A stretch of DNA of 13,642 bases, taken from assembly GCA_902491055.1 (NCBI GenBank), contig CABUGI010000051.1, forward strand, positions 1-13,642. Direction: 5' to 3'. The notes under the pieces were generated by a model that was not told the DNA's origin, ran no database searches, and worked only from the letters and a program-made list of their open reading frames with translations. The stretch comes from an uncultured Collinsella sp. GTDB taxonomy: Bacteria > Actinomycetota > Coriobacteriia > Coriobacteriales > Coriobacteriaceae. The translations under genes and the position numbers were made by a program. Below are positions 1 through 7,012 of this stretch, piece by piece (position 1 is the stretch's first letter; each line of letters begins with the position of its first letter).

Positions 1-130
1 AACTGCGGGAATGGCCTATCCGCTCAATGTGTTCGGCTGAGATCGGAAATCAACCCTCACTTTATGCAGGAAAAGCACACAACTCCGATAGGTAAGAGTA
101 TTCGATAACAGGCGCAGCTCATTCACACCT

Positions 131-164
131 TTATGCATTTTCAACGCCTGCATAATCTGCAGGC
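131..164. repeat. Two overlapping inverted repeats upstream of argS
   Basis: TTATGCA (131-137) pairs with TGCATAA (149-155) across 11 bases, and GCCTGCA (146-152) pairs with TGCAGGC (158-164) across 5 bases. The two dyads share bases 149-152, so as RNA only one hairpin could form at a time. A third dyad, TGCATATGCA, lies at 211-220. This could be a regulator binding site or an RNA switch from the upstream transcript; no known family is recognised. Confidence 0.4.
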
Positions 165-240
165 AGACCGGCATCTTTGAGTGACTCCATACAAGCTGTA
201 GTCATTTTTGTGCATATGCAATATCTATTAGCTTTACCCC

Positions 241-269
241 GCGACAGTGCCCGTCGCTTGTGATAGAGT
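241..269 (+). promoter_or_regulatory. Possible argS promoter
   Basis: GCGACA (241-246) and TAGAGT (264-269) are separated by 17 bases, each matching four of six consensus positions for a housekeeping sigma factor. It would give a leader of about 60 bases before argS. The match is weak, and no better pair was found between it and the start codon. Confidence 0.3.
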
Positions 270-336
270 GCTACAAACTCTGGCTTTTGCCCTACGAGTG
301 ACCAAGAGCTCGGGGGCTTTAACACAAGGAGGATCT

Positions 337-2190
337 ATGCCCGAGAAGATTGAAGAGCTGGTACGCGCTGCGCTTGCTGCGGCCCAGGAGGCCGGCGACC
401 TTTCCGCATTTGAACTTGACGATTGCGCTATCGAGCGACCGGCTGACACTTCTCATGGCGAGTGGACCTCTACCATGGCCCTGAAGTCCGCCAAGCTGGC
501 CCACTGCGCCCCGCGCAAGATCGCCGAGGCCATCGTTGCCCATATGCCCGAGGACCCCGCGATCGAGAAGGTCGAGATCGCAGGCCCCGGCTTCATCAAC
601 TTCTACCTCTCCGTTGCCGTCAAGAATGCCATCTTTGGCGAGGCTCGCGAGAAGGGCATGGACTTCGCTAAGTCCAACGTCGGTGGTGGCCTGAAGACCC
701 AGGTCGAGTTCGTTTCCGCCAACCCCGTCGGCCCCATGCACATCGGCCACGGCCGCTGGGCCGCGCTGGGCGACTCGCTCTGCCGCGTTATGGACCACGC
801 CGGTTACGACATCCAGCGTGAGTTCTACATCAACGACCACGGCTCTCAGATGAACACCTTCGGCAACTCCATCAGCACGCGCTATATGCAGCTTGCCGAC
901 ATCATCGCCAAGCAGGGCGTGGATATCGACGAGGCTCACAAGCTGCTGATCGCAGACCGCGACGCCTTTGTTGCCGACGAGAACGACGAGCACCCCGAGA
1001 CCCATCCGTACCAGGACAACTTTGCCGAGACTCTGGGCAAGGACTCCTACGGCGGCGACTACATCATCGACGAGGCCGCCGAGTTCTGGCGCACCGACGG
1101 CGATAAGTGGGTCAACGCCGATCCGCAGAAGCGCATGGAGAGCTTCCGCGAGCGCGGCTATGTAAAGATGGTCGACAACATGCGCGACCTCTGCCACGCC
1201 GTCAATTGCGACTTCGATCGTTGGTTCTCCGAGCGCTCGCTGTATGTGAAGGACACCGAGGGCGAGACCGCCGGCACCTCCGCCGTCGACCGCGCTTTTG
1301 AGAAGCTCGACAAGATGGGCTACCTCTACACCAAGGACGGCGCCCTGTGGTTCCGCTCCACCGACCTGGGCGATGACAAGGACCGCGTTCTGATCAAGTC
1401 CGACGGCGAGTACACCTACTTCGCCTCCGACGTTGCCTATCACTGGGATAAGTTCCAGCGCGTCGACCACGTCATCGACATCTGGGGCGCCGACCACCAC
1501 GGCTACATCGAGCGCGTCCGCTGCGTCTGCGACGCTCTTGGCTATCCCGGCAAGTTTGAGGTTCTGCTGGGCCAGCTCGTCAACCTGCTGCGTAACGGCA
1601 AGCCCGTCCGTATGTCCAAGCGCAAGGGCACCATGGTGACCCTGCAGGAGCTCGTCGACGAGGTCGGCTCCGATGCCGCTCGCTACACGCTCATCTCCAA
1701 GAGCTCCAACCAGATGGTCGACTTCGATATCGAGGCCGTCAAGAAGCGCGACAACTCCAACCCGGTGTACTACGTGCAGTACGCTCACGCCCGCGTGTGC
1801 TCCATCCTGCGCCGTGCCGCTGACGTTACGCCCGAGCAGGCTGACGAGATGGGCATGAAGGCCGTCGCCGCCAAGGCCATCGGTGAGAACGTCGATTACT
1901 CGCTGCTGACCGACCCGACCGAGCTCGCCCTTTCGCGTAAGCTCAACGAGCTCACCGACCTCATCGCCAGCTGCGCTCGCGACCGCGCCCCGTTCCGTCT
2001 GACGCACTTTGCTGAGGAACTCGCCGGCGACTTCCACAGCTTCTACGCTGCCTGCCAGGTTCTGCCGAGCGAGGGCCGTCCCGTCGACCCCGAGCTTTCG
2101 CGTGCCCGTCTGGCCGCTTGCGACGCCGTCCGCGTGACGCTCGCCCTGGTGCTCACCCTTGTTGGCGTTTCCGCGCCCGAGCAGATGTAA
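337..2190 (+). CDS. argS: Arginyl-tRNA synthetase (ArgS)
   Basis: Cytoplasmic class I aminoacyl-tRNA synthetase that charges tRNA-Arg with arginine using ATP. The product is 617 residues, within the usual range. Visible parts in order: the N-terminal ArgS additional domain (about 1-95), a Rossmann catalytic core with HIGH at 135-138 in the context VGPMHIGHGR, the second ATP motif RMSKRKG around 425-431 in place of KMSKS, and a C-terminal DALR-type helical anticodon-binding domain from about 480 (YYVQYAHARVCSILRRA). The frame stays open upstream to 247, but the ATG at 337 is preferred because AGGAGG sits about 6 bases before it and the protein then begins at the normal family N-terminus. It is monocistronic: a terminator follows 46 bases after the stop. 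Identification is secure. Confidence 0.97.
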   Translation: MPEKIEELVRAALAAAQEAGDLSAFELDDCAIERPADTSHGEWTSTMALKSAKLAHCAPRKIAEAIVAHMPEDPAIEKVEIAGPGFINFYLSVAVKNAIFGEAREKGMDFAKSNVGGGLKTQVEFVSANPVGPMHIGHGRWAALGDSLCRVMDHAGYDIQREFYINDHGSQMNTFGNSISTRYMQLADIIAKQGVDIDEAHKLLIADRDAFVADENDEHPETHPYQDNFAETLGKDSYGGDYIIDEAAEFWRTDGDKWVNADPQKRMESFRERGYVKMVDNMRDLCHAVNCDFDRWFSERSLYVKDTEGETAGTSAVDRAFEKLDKMGYLYTKDGALWFRSTDLGDDKDRVLIKSDGEYTYFASDVAYHWDKFQRVDHVIDIWGADHHGYIERVRCVCDALGYPGKFEVLLGQLVNLLRNGKPVRMSKRKGTMVTLQELVDEVGSDAARYTLISKSSNQMVDFDIEAVKKRDNSNPVYYVQYAHARVCSILRRAADVTPEQADEMGMKAVAAKAIGENVDYSLLTDPTELALSRKLNELTDLIASCARDRAPFRLTHFAEELAGDFHSFYAACQVLPSEGRPVDPELSRARLAACDAVRVTLALVLTLVGVSAPEQM

Positions 2191-2235
2191 TCTGCGAGTC
2201 AGTTGACCGCGCAAGTTTGGTTTAACTGAGCCTTG

Positions 2236-2268
2236 AAAGCCCGATCTCCCACGGAGGTCGGGCTTTTT
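2236..2268 (+). terminator. Rho-independent terminator of argS
   Basis: A 12-bp stem, AGCCCGATCTCC (2238-2249) with GGAGGTCGGGCT (2253-2264), contains one G-U pair and is followed by a T-run ending at 2268. It starts 46 bases after the argS stop codon. Confidence 0.9.
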
Positions 2269-2312
2269 GCAAACGCCGACGTATTGACGAATTTGGAACT
2301 GCTGGAAATACG

Positions 2313-2462
2313 AAACTATGCCGGTTTACTACGATGAATTGAGATATTCCAACCACGCCGGCTTTTCGCTAAAAAGTGCAAGGCATCTACCTGCGGTTTT
2401 AGTTCAACAAGTTTCGGAGTGGTCGCGGTTGAGCGATTCATCGTAGTAAACCGCCATAGTTT
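2313..2462. repeat. MITE-like inverted-repeat element between argS and rho
   Basis: Two 27-base arms (2313-2339 and 2436-2462) are inverted copies that match at 26 of 27 positions and flank a 96-base centre. Each arm contains an ATG followed by codons for (P/A)VYYDE, so two convergent mini-ORFs begin inside the arms. The + strand one runs 2318-2446 (42 residues); the - strand one runs 2457 down to 2404 (17 residues, MAVYYDESLNRDHSETC). GGAA lies about 10 bases before the + strand ATG. No target-site duplication is obvious. The shape is that of a non-autonomous mobile or REP-like element; its copy number elsewhere cannot be seen from this window. Confidence 0.6.
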
Positions 2463-2499
2463 TGGCGGAGGCAGTCAGATTTGTGGGTGTTAAACCAAA

Positions 2500-2558
2500 G
2501 AGTGTCCCTTTTGACTGGTCGTTTAAGAATGTCCCCAATGAAAGAACGTCCCCAATGA
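2500..2558. repeat. Short direct repeats (GTCCCCAATGA units) before the rho promoter
   Basis: GAATGTCCCCAATGA (2527-2541) and GAACGTCCCCAATGA (2544-2558) are 15-base units at a 17-base period with one mismatch. A degenerate third unit (GAGTGTCCCTTTTGACT) starts at about 2500. The last unit ends 5 bases before the -35 of the rho promoter candidate, so they could be operator sites or the scar of a repeat element. Confidence 0.55.
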
Positions 2559-2563
2559 CTAAG

Positions 2564-2591
2564 TTGCAGGTGGCGGCGGTTGTGTTACACT
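2564..2591 (+). promoter_or_regulatory. Probable rho promoter
   Basis: TTGCAG (2564-2569) and TACACT (2586-2591) are spaced by 16 bases, and the -10 is preceded by a TGTG stretch. It would give a rho leader of about 140 bases, long enough for the autoregulation known for rho in other bacteria, although no specific structure is recognised. Confidence 0.5.
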
Positions 2592-2735
2592 AACGCTGCG
2601 TATATGACGCAAATATCTCGATACAGATCAATGATGTCCGTCGGTATTTGACGGAGCTAGACTGTTTAGCCGCTCTGAAGGTTTATGCAGGGAGCATGTG
2701 ATCACAGGGCTTGAAAAGAAAGTTGAGCAAACACT

Positions 2736-5291
2736 GTGTCTGATCAACAGCAAGAAAACGAAATAACGACGACGCAGGCCGCTCCCGCTGCACCGGTTGC
2801 GTCGGACCAGGTCGCGGCGCCCGCGCAAGCCTCGGCTCCTGAGACGCCTACGCCTGCAACGGCTGAGAAGGCCGTTCCTGCAACTGGTGAGGAGGCTGTT
2901 CCGGCAAAGCCCAAGCGCACGCGCCGCGCGGCCAAGCCTGTCGCTGACGGCGAGGAGGTCACCAAGCCCAAGCGCCGTACTACGCGCACGACGCGCGCCA
3001 AGCGCACCGTTGTAGCTGACTCCTCGGCGCCGATTTCCGATGAGGTCGCGCAGGCACGTGCGTTGGCGCAGATTAGCGAGGCTCAGGTGGTGCGCGCCCG
3101 CCGTCGTGCTGCCGAACGTGAGGCCGCGGCTCTGACCGAGCTTGCAGCTCCGTCTGTGCCCGAGACGCCTGCCGCCACCGAGACCCCTGCCGCCGACCAG
3201 CCGACCGAGAAGCCGGCACCGCGCACGCGCCGTCGCACGGCTGCTAAGGCCGAGCAGGTTGCCGATCAGGTAACCCCCGAGCTCACTGAGGCTTCGGTCC
3301 GTTCCGCAGCGGGGGAGGACGCATCGCCTGCTGAGCCCGCTGCGCCTGTCGAGGCCAGCGAAGTTCCCGTTGTCGATCCGGCTTTGCGCCCGCACCGTCG
3401 CGGTCGCAAGCCCAAGGCCTTCGTCGAGGCCGAGAAGGCCGCAGCCGCAGCCGCCGCCGCTCGGGATGCTGCGGCGACCGCCGAGTCTGCAACCGCTGCC
3501 GACGCGCCCGTCCAGGATGCTACGACTTCCGAGGCCGCTCCCGCCGATGCCGAGCCCGCCGACGTCCGTCCCGGTCGCAGCCGTCGTACTGCTGCTAAGC
3601 GCACGTCCAAGGCCAAGGCTGCCAAGAAGGGCGCGTCCGAGGATTCCGCCGAGACGACCGCCGATGCATCGATTGATGCCGCTGAGTCCCAGGACGTCGA
3701 ACAGCCTGCGCCCGAGAAGCCCAAGCGCGGTCGTAAGAAGTCCGCTAAGTCCAAGGCGTCCGAGCGGCAGGCTGATGTCGAAGCGCAGATCGATTCCGGC
3801 GCCGAGGCCAATGACGCCGCTGCGGCCAATGCCGACGCCGCCGCAACCGATGGCGTCGCGCCCGCCGAGGCCGAAGACGGCGTTCGCCCCAACCGTCGCC
3901 AGCACAAGCGCAATGACGACCGCAGCGACCGCAAGGACGAGCGCAACAACGACCGTCGTAACCGCCAGCGCGATCGCAAACAGCGCAACAAGGAGCGCAA
4001 CGCCGCCCCCACCGAGCCCACGCTTTCGCGCGAGGAGCTCGCGGCCATGAAGGTCGCCGAGCTGCGCGAGAAGGCCAAGGAGTTCGAGATTGAGACGACC
4101 GGCAAGAAGAAGGCCGAACTCGTCGAAGAGATCTACACCACCGCCGCGAAGGCCGAGGGCTTCCGCGACATCAAGGGCATCCTGCAGATTCGCCCGGATA
4201 GCTCCGGCATCATCCATGCTCACGGCTACATGAAGTCCAACGACGACGCCTTCGTGCCCGCCTACCTCATCCGCTCCGCGCGTCTGCGCACGGGCGACGT
4301 CATCGAGGGCTCGCTGCGTCCTTCGCGCGGCGGCGACAAGCGCGCCGGCCTCGCCAAGATCACGACCGTCAACGGTCTGGACCCCGAGCAGATTCGCAAT
4401 CGCCCCAAGTTTGGTGACCTCACCCCGGTCTATCCCAACGAGCCGCTGCGCATGGAGCACGGCAAGGACTCCATTACCGGTCGCGCCATCGACATCGTGT
4501 CGCCGATCGGCAAGGGTCAGCGTGGCCTGATCGTGTCCCCGCCTAAGGCCGGCAAGACCACGATCCTCAAGAAGATCTGCCAGTCTATCTCGATTAACAA
4601 CCCCGAGGTGCACCTCATCTGCCTGCTCGTCGACGAGCGCCCCGAAGAGGTCACCGATATGCAGCGTTCCATCAAGGGCGAGGTTGTGGCGTCGACCTTC
4701 GATATGCCCGCCGACAACCACACTCGTGTGGCAGAGCTCGTCATCGAGCGCGCCAAGCGCATCGTGGAGCTGGGTGGCGACGTCGTGGTGGTGCTCGACT
4801 CCATCACGCGTCTTGCCCGCGCCTACAACTTGGCGGCGCCCGCCTCGGGCCGCATCCTTTCGGGCGGCGTCGATTCGGCGGCCCTGTATCCGCCCAAGCG
4901 CTTCCTGGGCGCAGCCCGTAATATCGAGAACGGTGGCTCGCTCACCATCCTGGCCTCTGCCCTCATCGACACCGGTTCCAAGATGGACGAAGTCATCTTT
5001 GAGGAGTTCAAGGGCACCGGCAACATGGAGCTTAAGCTCGACCGCGATCTTGCCGACCGTCGTATCTTCCCGGCCATTGACCCCGTTGCCTCCGGTACGC
5101 GCAACGAGGATCTGCTGGTCGACGAGCAGATGCGCCCGTTTGTCTTTGGTCTGCGTCGCATTCTTGCCGGCATGAACAACACCGAGCGCGCAGCCGCATC
5201 GTTTATCAAGGGTCTTAAGGGCACCAACACCAACCAGGAGTTCCTGGTGCGTTCGGCCAAAAAGCACAGCGACTACGAGCAGACGTTCTAG
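2736..5291 (+). CDS. rho: Transcription termination factor Rho with a 430-residue N-terminal extension
   Basis: Hexameric RNA-dependent ATPase/helicase that ends transcription at C-rich, unstructured RNA. The product is 851 residues against about 420 in E. coli. Residues 1-429 are a low-complexity Ala/Pro/Glu/Asp tract broken by basic clusters (KPKRTRRAAKP, RRGRKPKAF, KPKRGRKKS) and end in a very basic Arg/Asn/Asp segment. The conserved protein follows: Rho N-terminal helical domain from L430 (LSREELAAMKVAELREKAKE), the OB/cold-shock RNA-binding fold (about 475-560), then the ATPase with Walker A PPKAGKT (K607) and Walker B VVVVLDS (D688). The start is GTG 2736: an in-frame TGA at 2724 excludes upstream starts. 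The ribosome-binding site is poor. N-terminal insertions are known in actinobacterial Rho, but this one is unusually long. It is monocistronic. Confidence 0.95.
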   Translation: MSDQQQENEITTTQAAPAAPVASDQVAAPAQASAPETPTPATAEKAVPATGEEAVPAKPKRTRRAAKPVADGEEVTKPKRRTTRTTRAKRTVVADSSAPISDEVAQARALAQISEAQVVRARRRAAEREAAALTELAAPSVPETPAATETPAADQPTEKPAPRTRRRTAAKAEQVADQVTPELTEASVRSAAGEDASPAEPAAPVEASEVPVVDPALRPHRRGRKPKAFVEAEKAAAAAAAARDAAATAESATAADAPVQDATTSEAAPADAEPADVRPGRSRRTAAKRTSKAKAAKKGASEDSAETTADASIDAAESQDVEQPAPEKPKRGRKKSAKSKASERQADVEAQIDSGAEANDAAAANADAAATDGVAPAEAEDGVRPNRRQHKRNDDRSDRKDERNNDRRNRQRDRKQRNKERNAAPTEPTLSREELAAMKVAELREKAKEFEIETTGKKKAELVEEIYTTAAKAEGFRDIKGILQIRPDSSGIIHAHGYMKSNDDAFVPAYLIRSARLRTGDVIEGSLRPSRGGDKRAGLAKITTVNGLDPEQIRNRPKFGDLTPVYPNEPLRMEHGKDSITGRAIDIVSPIGKGQRGLIVSPPKAGKTTILKKICQSISINNPEVHLICLLVDERPEEVTDMQRSIKGEVVASTFDMPADNHTRVAELVIERAKRIVELGGDVVVVLDSITRLARAYNLAAPASGRILSGGVDSAALYPPKRFLGAARNIENGGSLTILASALIDTGSKMDEVIFEEFKGTGNMELKLDRDLADRRIFPAIDPVASGTRNEDLLVDEQMRPFVFGLRRILAGMNNTERAAASFIKGLKGTNTNQEFLVRSAKKHSDYEQTF

Positions 5292-5327
5292 GTTGTCATC
5301 CACACGCAGCGATAGCCATCAATGCGA

Positions 5328-5360
5328 TAAAGGGTCGGGGCTTTGAGCCTCGGCCCTTTT
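5328..5360 (+). terminator. Rho-independent terminator of rho
   Basis: AAAGGGTCGGGGC pairs with GCCTCGGCCCTTT with two G-U pairs around a short loop and runs into TTTT. It begins 36 bases after the rho stop codon. Confidence 0.85.
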
Positions 5361-5439
5361 CCATATCGCCGCTCCGCGCTTATTTTTAACCATAAGACCG
5401 ACGAGCAGCAGGTTTCCCGTTTCAATCCGACATCGTCGC

Positions 5440-5468
5440 TTGCAATCGACGGGGCGGTTTCGCATAAT
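5440..5468 (+). promoter_or_regulatory. Promoter of the 5605-7462 gene pair
   Basis: TTGCAA (5440-5445) and CATAAT (5463-5468) are separated by exactly 17 bases, a near-consensus housekeeping promoter. It predicts a start near 5475 and a leader of about 130 bases before the ATG at 5605. No other gene lies between it and that start. Confidence 0.7.
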
Positions 5469-5496
5469 AGCTTTTAAGCTTCGCGACGGAAAACGC

Positions 5497-5547
5497 AGAT
5501 GAAACGAACCATATACCGTTGCTTTGGGGCATAGCCCCGCTTCATCT
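5497..5547 (+). promoter_or_regulatory. Nested hairpin and possible leader peptide in the 5' UTR
   Basis: AGATGAA (5497-5503) pairs with TTCATCT (5541-5547), enclosing a tight GGGGC/GCCCC hairpin (5526-5530 with 5534-5538). A tiny ORF, MKRTIYRCFGA, runs from ATG 5499 to a TAG at 5532-5534, ending in the loop of the inner hairpin; its ribosome-binding site is weak. Translation of it would block the outer stem, so an attenuator-like role is possible. No known riboswitch class is recognised. Confidence 0.35.
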
Positions 5548-5604
5548 TCTCTCGCGCAGCCAACTGAATGATGCGATTTGGGTGCTGGAAGATGGGGAGA
5601 GCTC

Positions 5605-7005
5605 ATGGCTTCTTCTGATGCAACACAACGAGCAGTCCTTGCCGGACTTTCGTGCGGGATCGGCCTTGCCGCTCCCGTGGTTATGTATGCCGCGACGCTG
5701 CCGTTTTCGTCTGTGAACGAGACGGTCGTGGCGGGTGCGGTTCCCTTCGCCGTGGGCGCGGTGGCGGGCGTGGGTATCTATGCCGCCTCGCTGGGTATCT
5801 CCGAGTATCGTGCGCAGCGTGAAGAGCGTCTGTTCCAGCCCGATGCCATGGGCGGTGCCGCCAATCTCAATCAGCATCAAAGCGAGTTCAAGACCGCCTC
5901 GATTCCAGCTCAGCAGCAGGATGCGACTCCTTACGCTGCGGCTTCTGCTTCTCAGGCTCAGGCGGAGCAGTCTACCTCGGCATTCCTTTCCGGCCTGACC
6001 GGTGCGTTCCAGCGCCGTCATGCCGATGATGGTGTCCCTACCATCGCTCGAGCCGCAGATGCTATGGACGAGGACGAGGCTTGGTCCATGATCGACAGTA
6101 TGCTCGACGACGATTCGCCGGTGAGCTGCGACCCTGCACACTCGCGCGACGTCTATCAAGTCGCCATCGACGAGCTCACCAACGGCGGGCAGACCGGCTC
6201 CTTCAATCGCGACGACATCGCTGCCGCGGCACGCGCCGTGTCGGGCTCCCAGGCCGCCCCTGCGGGCAGCACGGCGGCTTTCGTGGCACTCGTTGCCAAC
6301 GCGGCAGCCAATAACGCGCACAACGCTACCTCGGGCGACGCGAATGCTTCTGCCGACAATTCGTACGTTGATGAAGCCATGACCGCTGACGAGGAGGCCG
6401 TTGCCGCCCGCCGTGCCGCCGAAAGCTCGTTGTGGGGCGCTCCTGCCCAGCAGCAGGCGGCTGAGGCTGCGCCGTACAATGCAAACCTCGCCAGCATGCC
6501 TATCATCTCCGGTGCCGCGGACATCGATCTCGATGACCTCGATGAGCCTGCAGCCATCACCGCATCGATTGATGCCCAAGATCGCATCGACACCGGCGAC
6601 CTTCCAGATGCCTCGCTCGAGGTTGATGTCCCCATGGCCGATTACTCGGGCCACGAGGACATGTGGGCCGCCGCCACCGCGATCCTGGATGAGATTGACG
6701 AGCCTGCTCCTGTTACGGCCCCCGCTCCCGTCGCTGCCCCTCAGCCTGCTGCCCCCGCCTATGTCGGCCGTCACAGTGCTGTGTTCCCCGAGGATACTGC
6801 CCGTATCTCGCGCGAGAGCATCGAGCGGGCCGAGGCTATTGCCGCCGGCATTATGGAAAATCGTCGTCACGAGCGCGTCAATCAGATCCTCGAGGAAGAG
6901 ATCGAGCGCCTGCAGTCCTCTACCGCCAAGCGTACGGGCCGTGCCTATCTGAGCGTTATCGAGGGCGGTACCGCCAGCTTCGCGCCGCTCCGCGCGGAGG
7001 CATAA
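5605..7005 (+). CDS. Unrecognised membrane-anchored acidic Ala-rich protein, 466 residues
   Basis: Function is not recognised. The start at ATG 5605 is chosen over the in-frame TTG at 5578 because GGGGAGAG lies a few bases upstream. Residues about 10-32 and 41-65 are two hydrophobic Gly/Ala-rich helices, giving a hairpin in the membrane; a cleavable signal peptide is not evident. The basic stretch after helix 2 (SEYRAQREER) suggests the remainder is cytoplasmic. Residues about 75-415 are low-complexity, acidic and Ala-rich, probably disordered, with two similar motifs: EDEAWSMIDSMLDDD near W160 and HEDMWAAATAILDEID near W354. The last 60 residues look ordered, with a charged helix (SIERAEAIAAGIMENRRHERVNQILEEEI) interrupted here only for description, and a short Gly-containing tail. 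It is followed after 7 bases by the VanZ-family gene, so the two are probably co-transcribed and may act together at the envelope. Confidence 0.85.
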   Translation: MASSDATQRAVLAGLSCGIGLAAPVVMYAATLPFSSVNETVVAGAVPFAVGAVAGVGIYAASLGISEYRAQREERLFQPDAMGGAANLNQHQSEFKTASIPAQQQDATPYAAASASQAQAEQSTSAFLSGLTGAFQRRHADDGVPTIARAADAMDEDEAWSMIDSMLDDDSPVSCDPAHSRDVYQVAIDELTNGGQTGSFNRDDIAAAARAVSGSQAAPAGSTAAFVALVANAAANNAHNATSGDANASADNSYVDEAMTADEEAVAARRAAESSLWGAPAQQQAAEAAPYNANLASMPIISGAADIDLDDLDEPAAITASIDAQDRIDTGDLPDASLEVDVPMADYSGHEDMWAAATAILDEIDEPAPVTAPAPVAAPQPAAPAYVGRHSAVFPEDTARISRESIERAEAIAAGIMENRRHERVNQILEEEIERLQSSTAKRTGRAYLSVIEGGTASFAPLRAEA

Positions 7006-7012
7006 CTTCTGC

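Larger units (their letters stand above)
1..336. other. Non-coding region upstream of argS
   Basis: No convincing gene is seen here. Short open frames exist on both strands but lack a ribosome-binding site or recognisable product. The stretch is less GC-rich than the genes. It contains a cluster of TGCA-centred dyads (131-164 and 211-220) described separately, and a weak promoter candidate at 241-269. No tRNA-like fold and no T-box signature was found between the promoter candidate and argS. Confidence 0.5.

Noticed and set aside
241..336. T-box riboswitch before argS
   Set aside because: The leader after the promoter candidate is only about 65 bases and lacks the AGGGTGG-type T-box sequence and a terminator hairpin.
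319..2214. 631-codon open frame antisense to argS
   Set aside because: It mirrors the codon frame of a secure gene and has no family resemblance; strong GC codon bias leaves the opposite strand free of stops.
2697..2706. TGTGATCACA as a CRP site
   Set aside because: CRP sites need six bases between TGTGA and TCACA; here the halves are fused.
2628..5303. 891-codon open frame antisense to rho
   Set aside because: Low-complexity shadow of the Ala/Arg-rich rho sequence, with no ribosome-binding site and no recognisable product.
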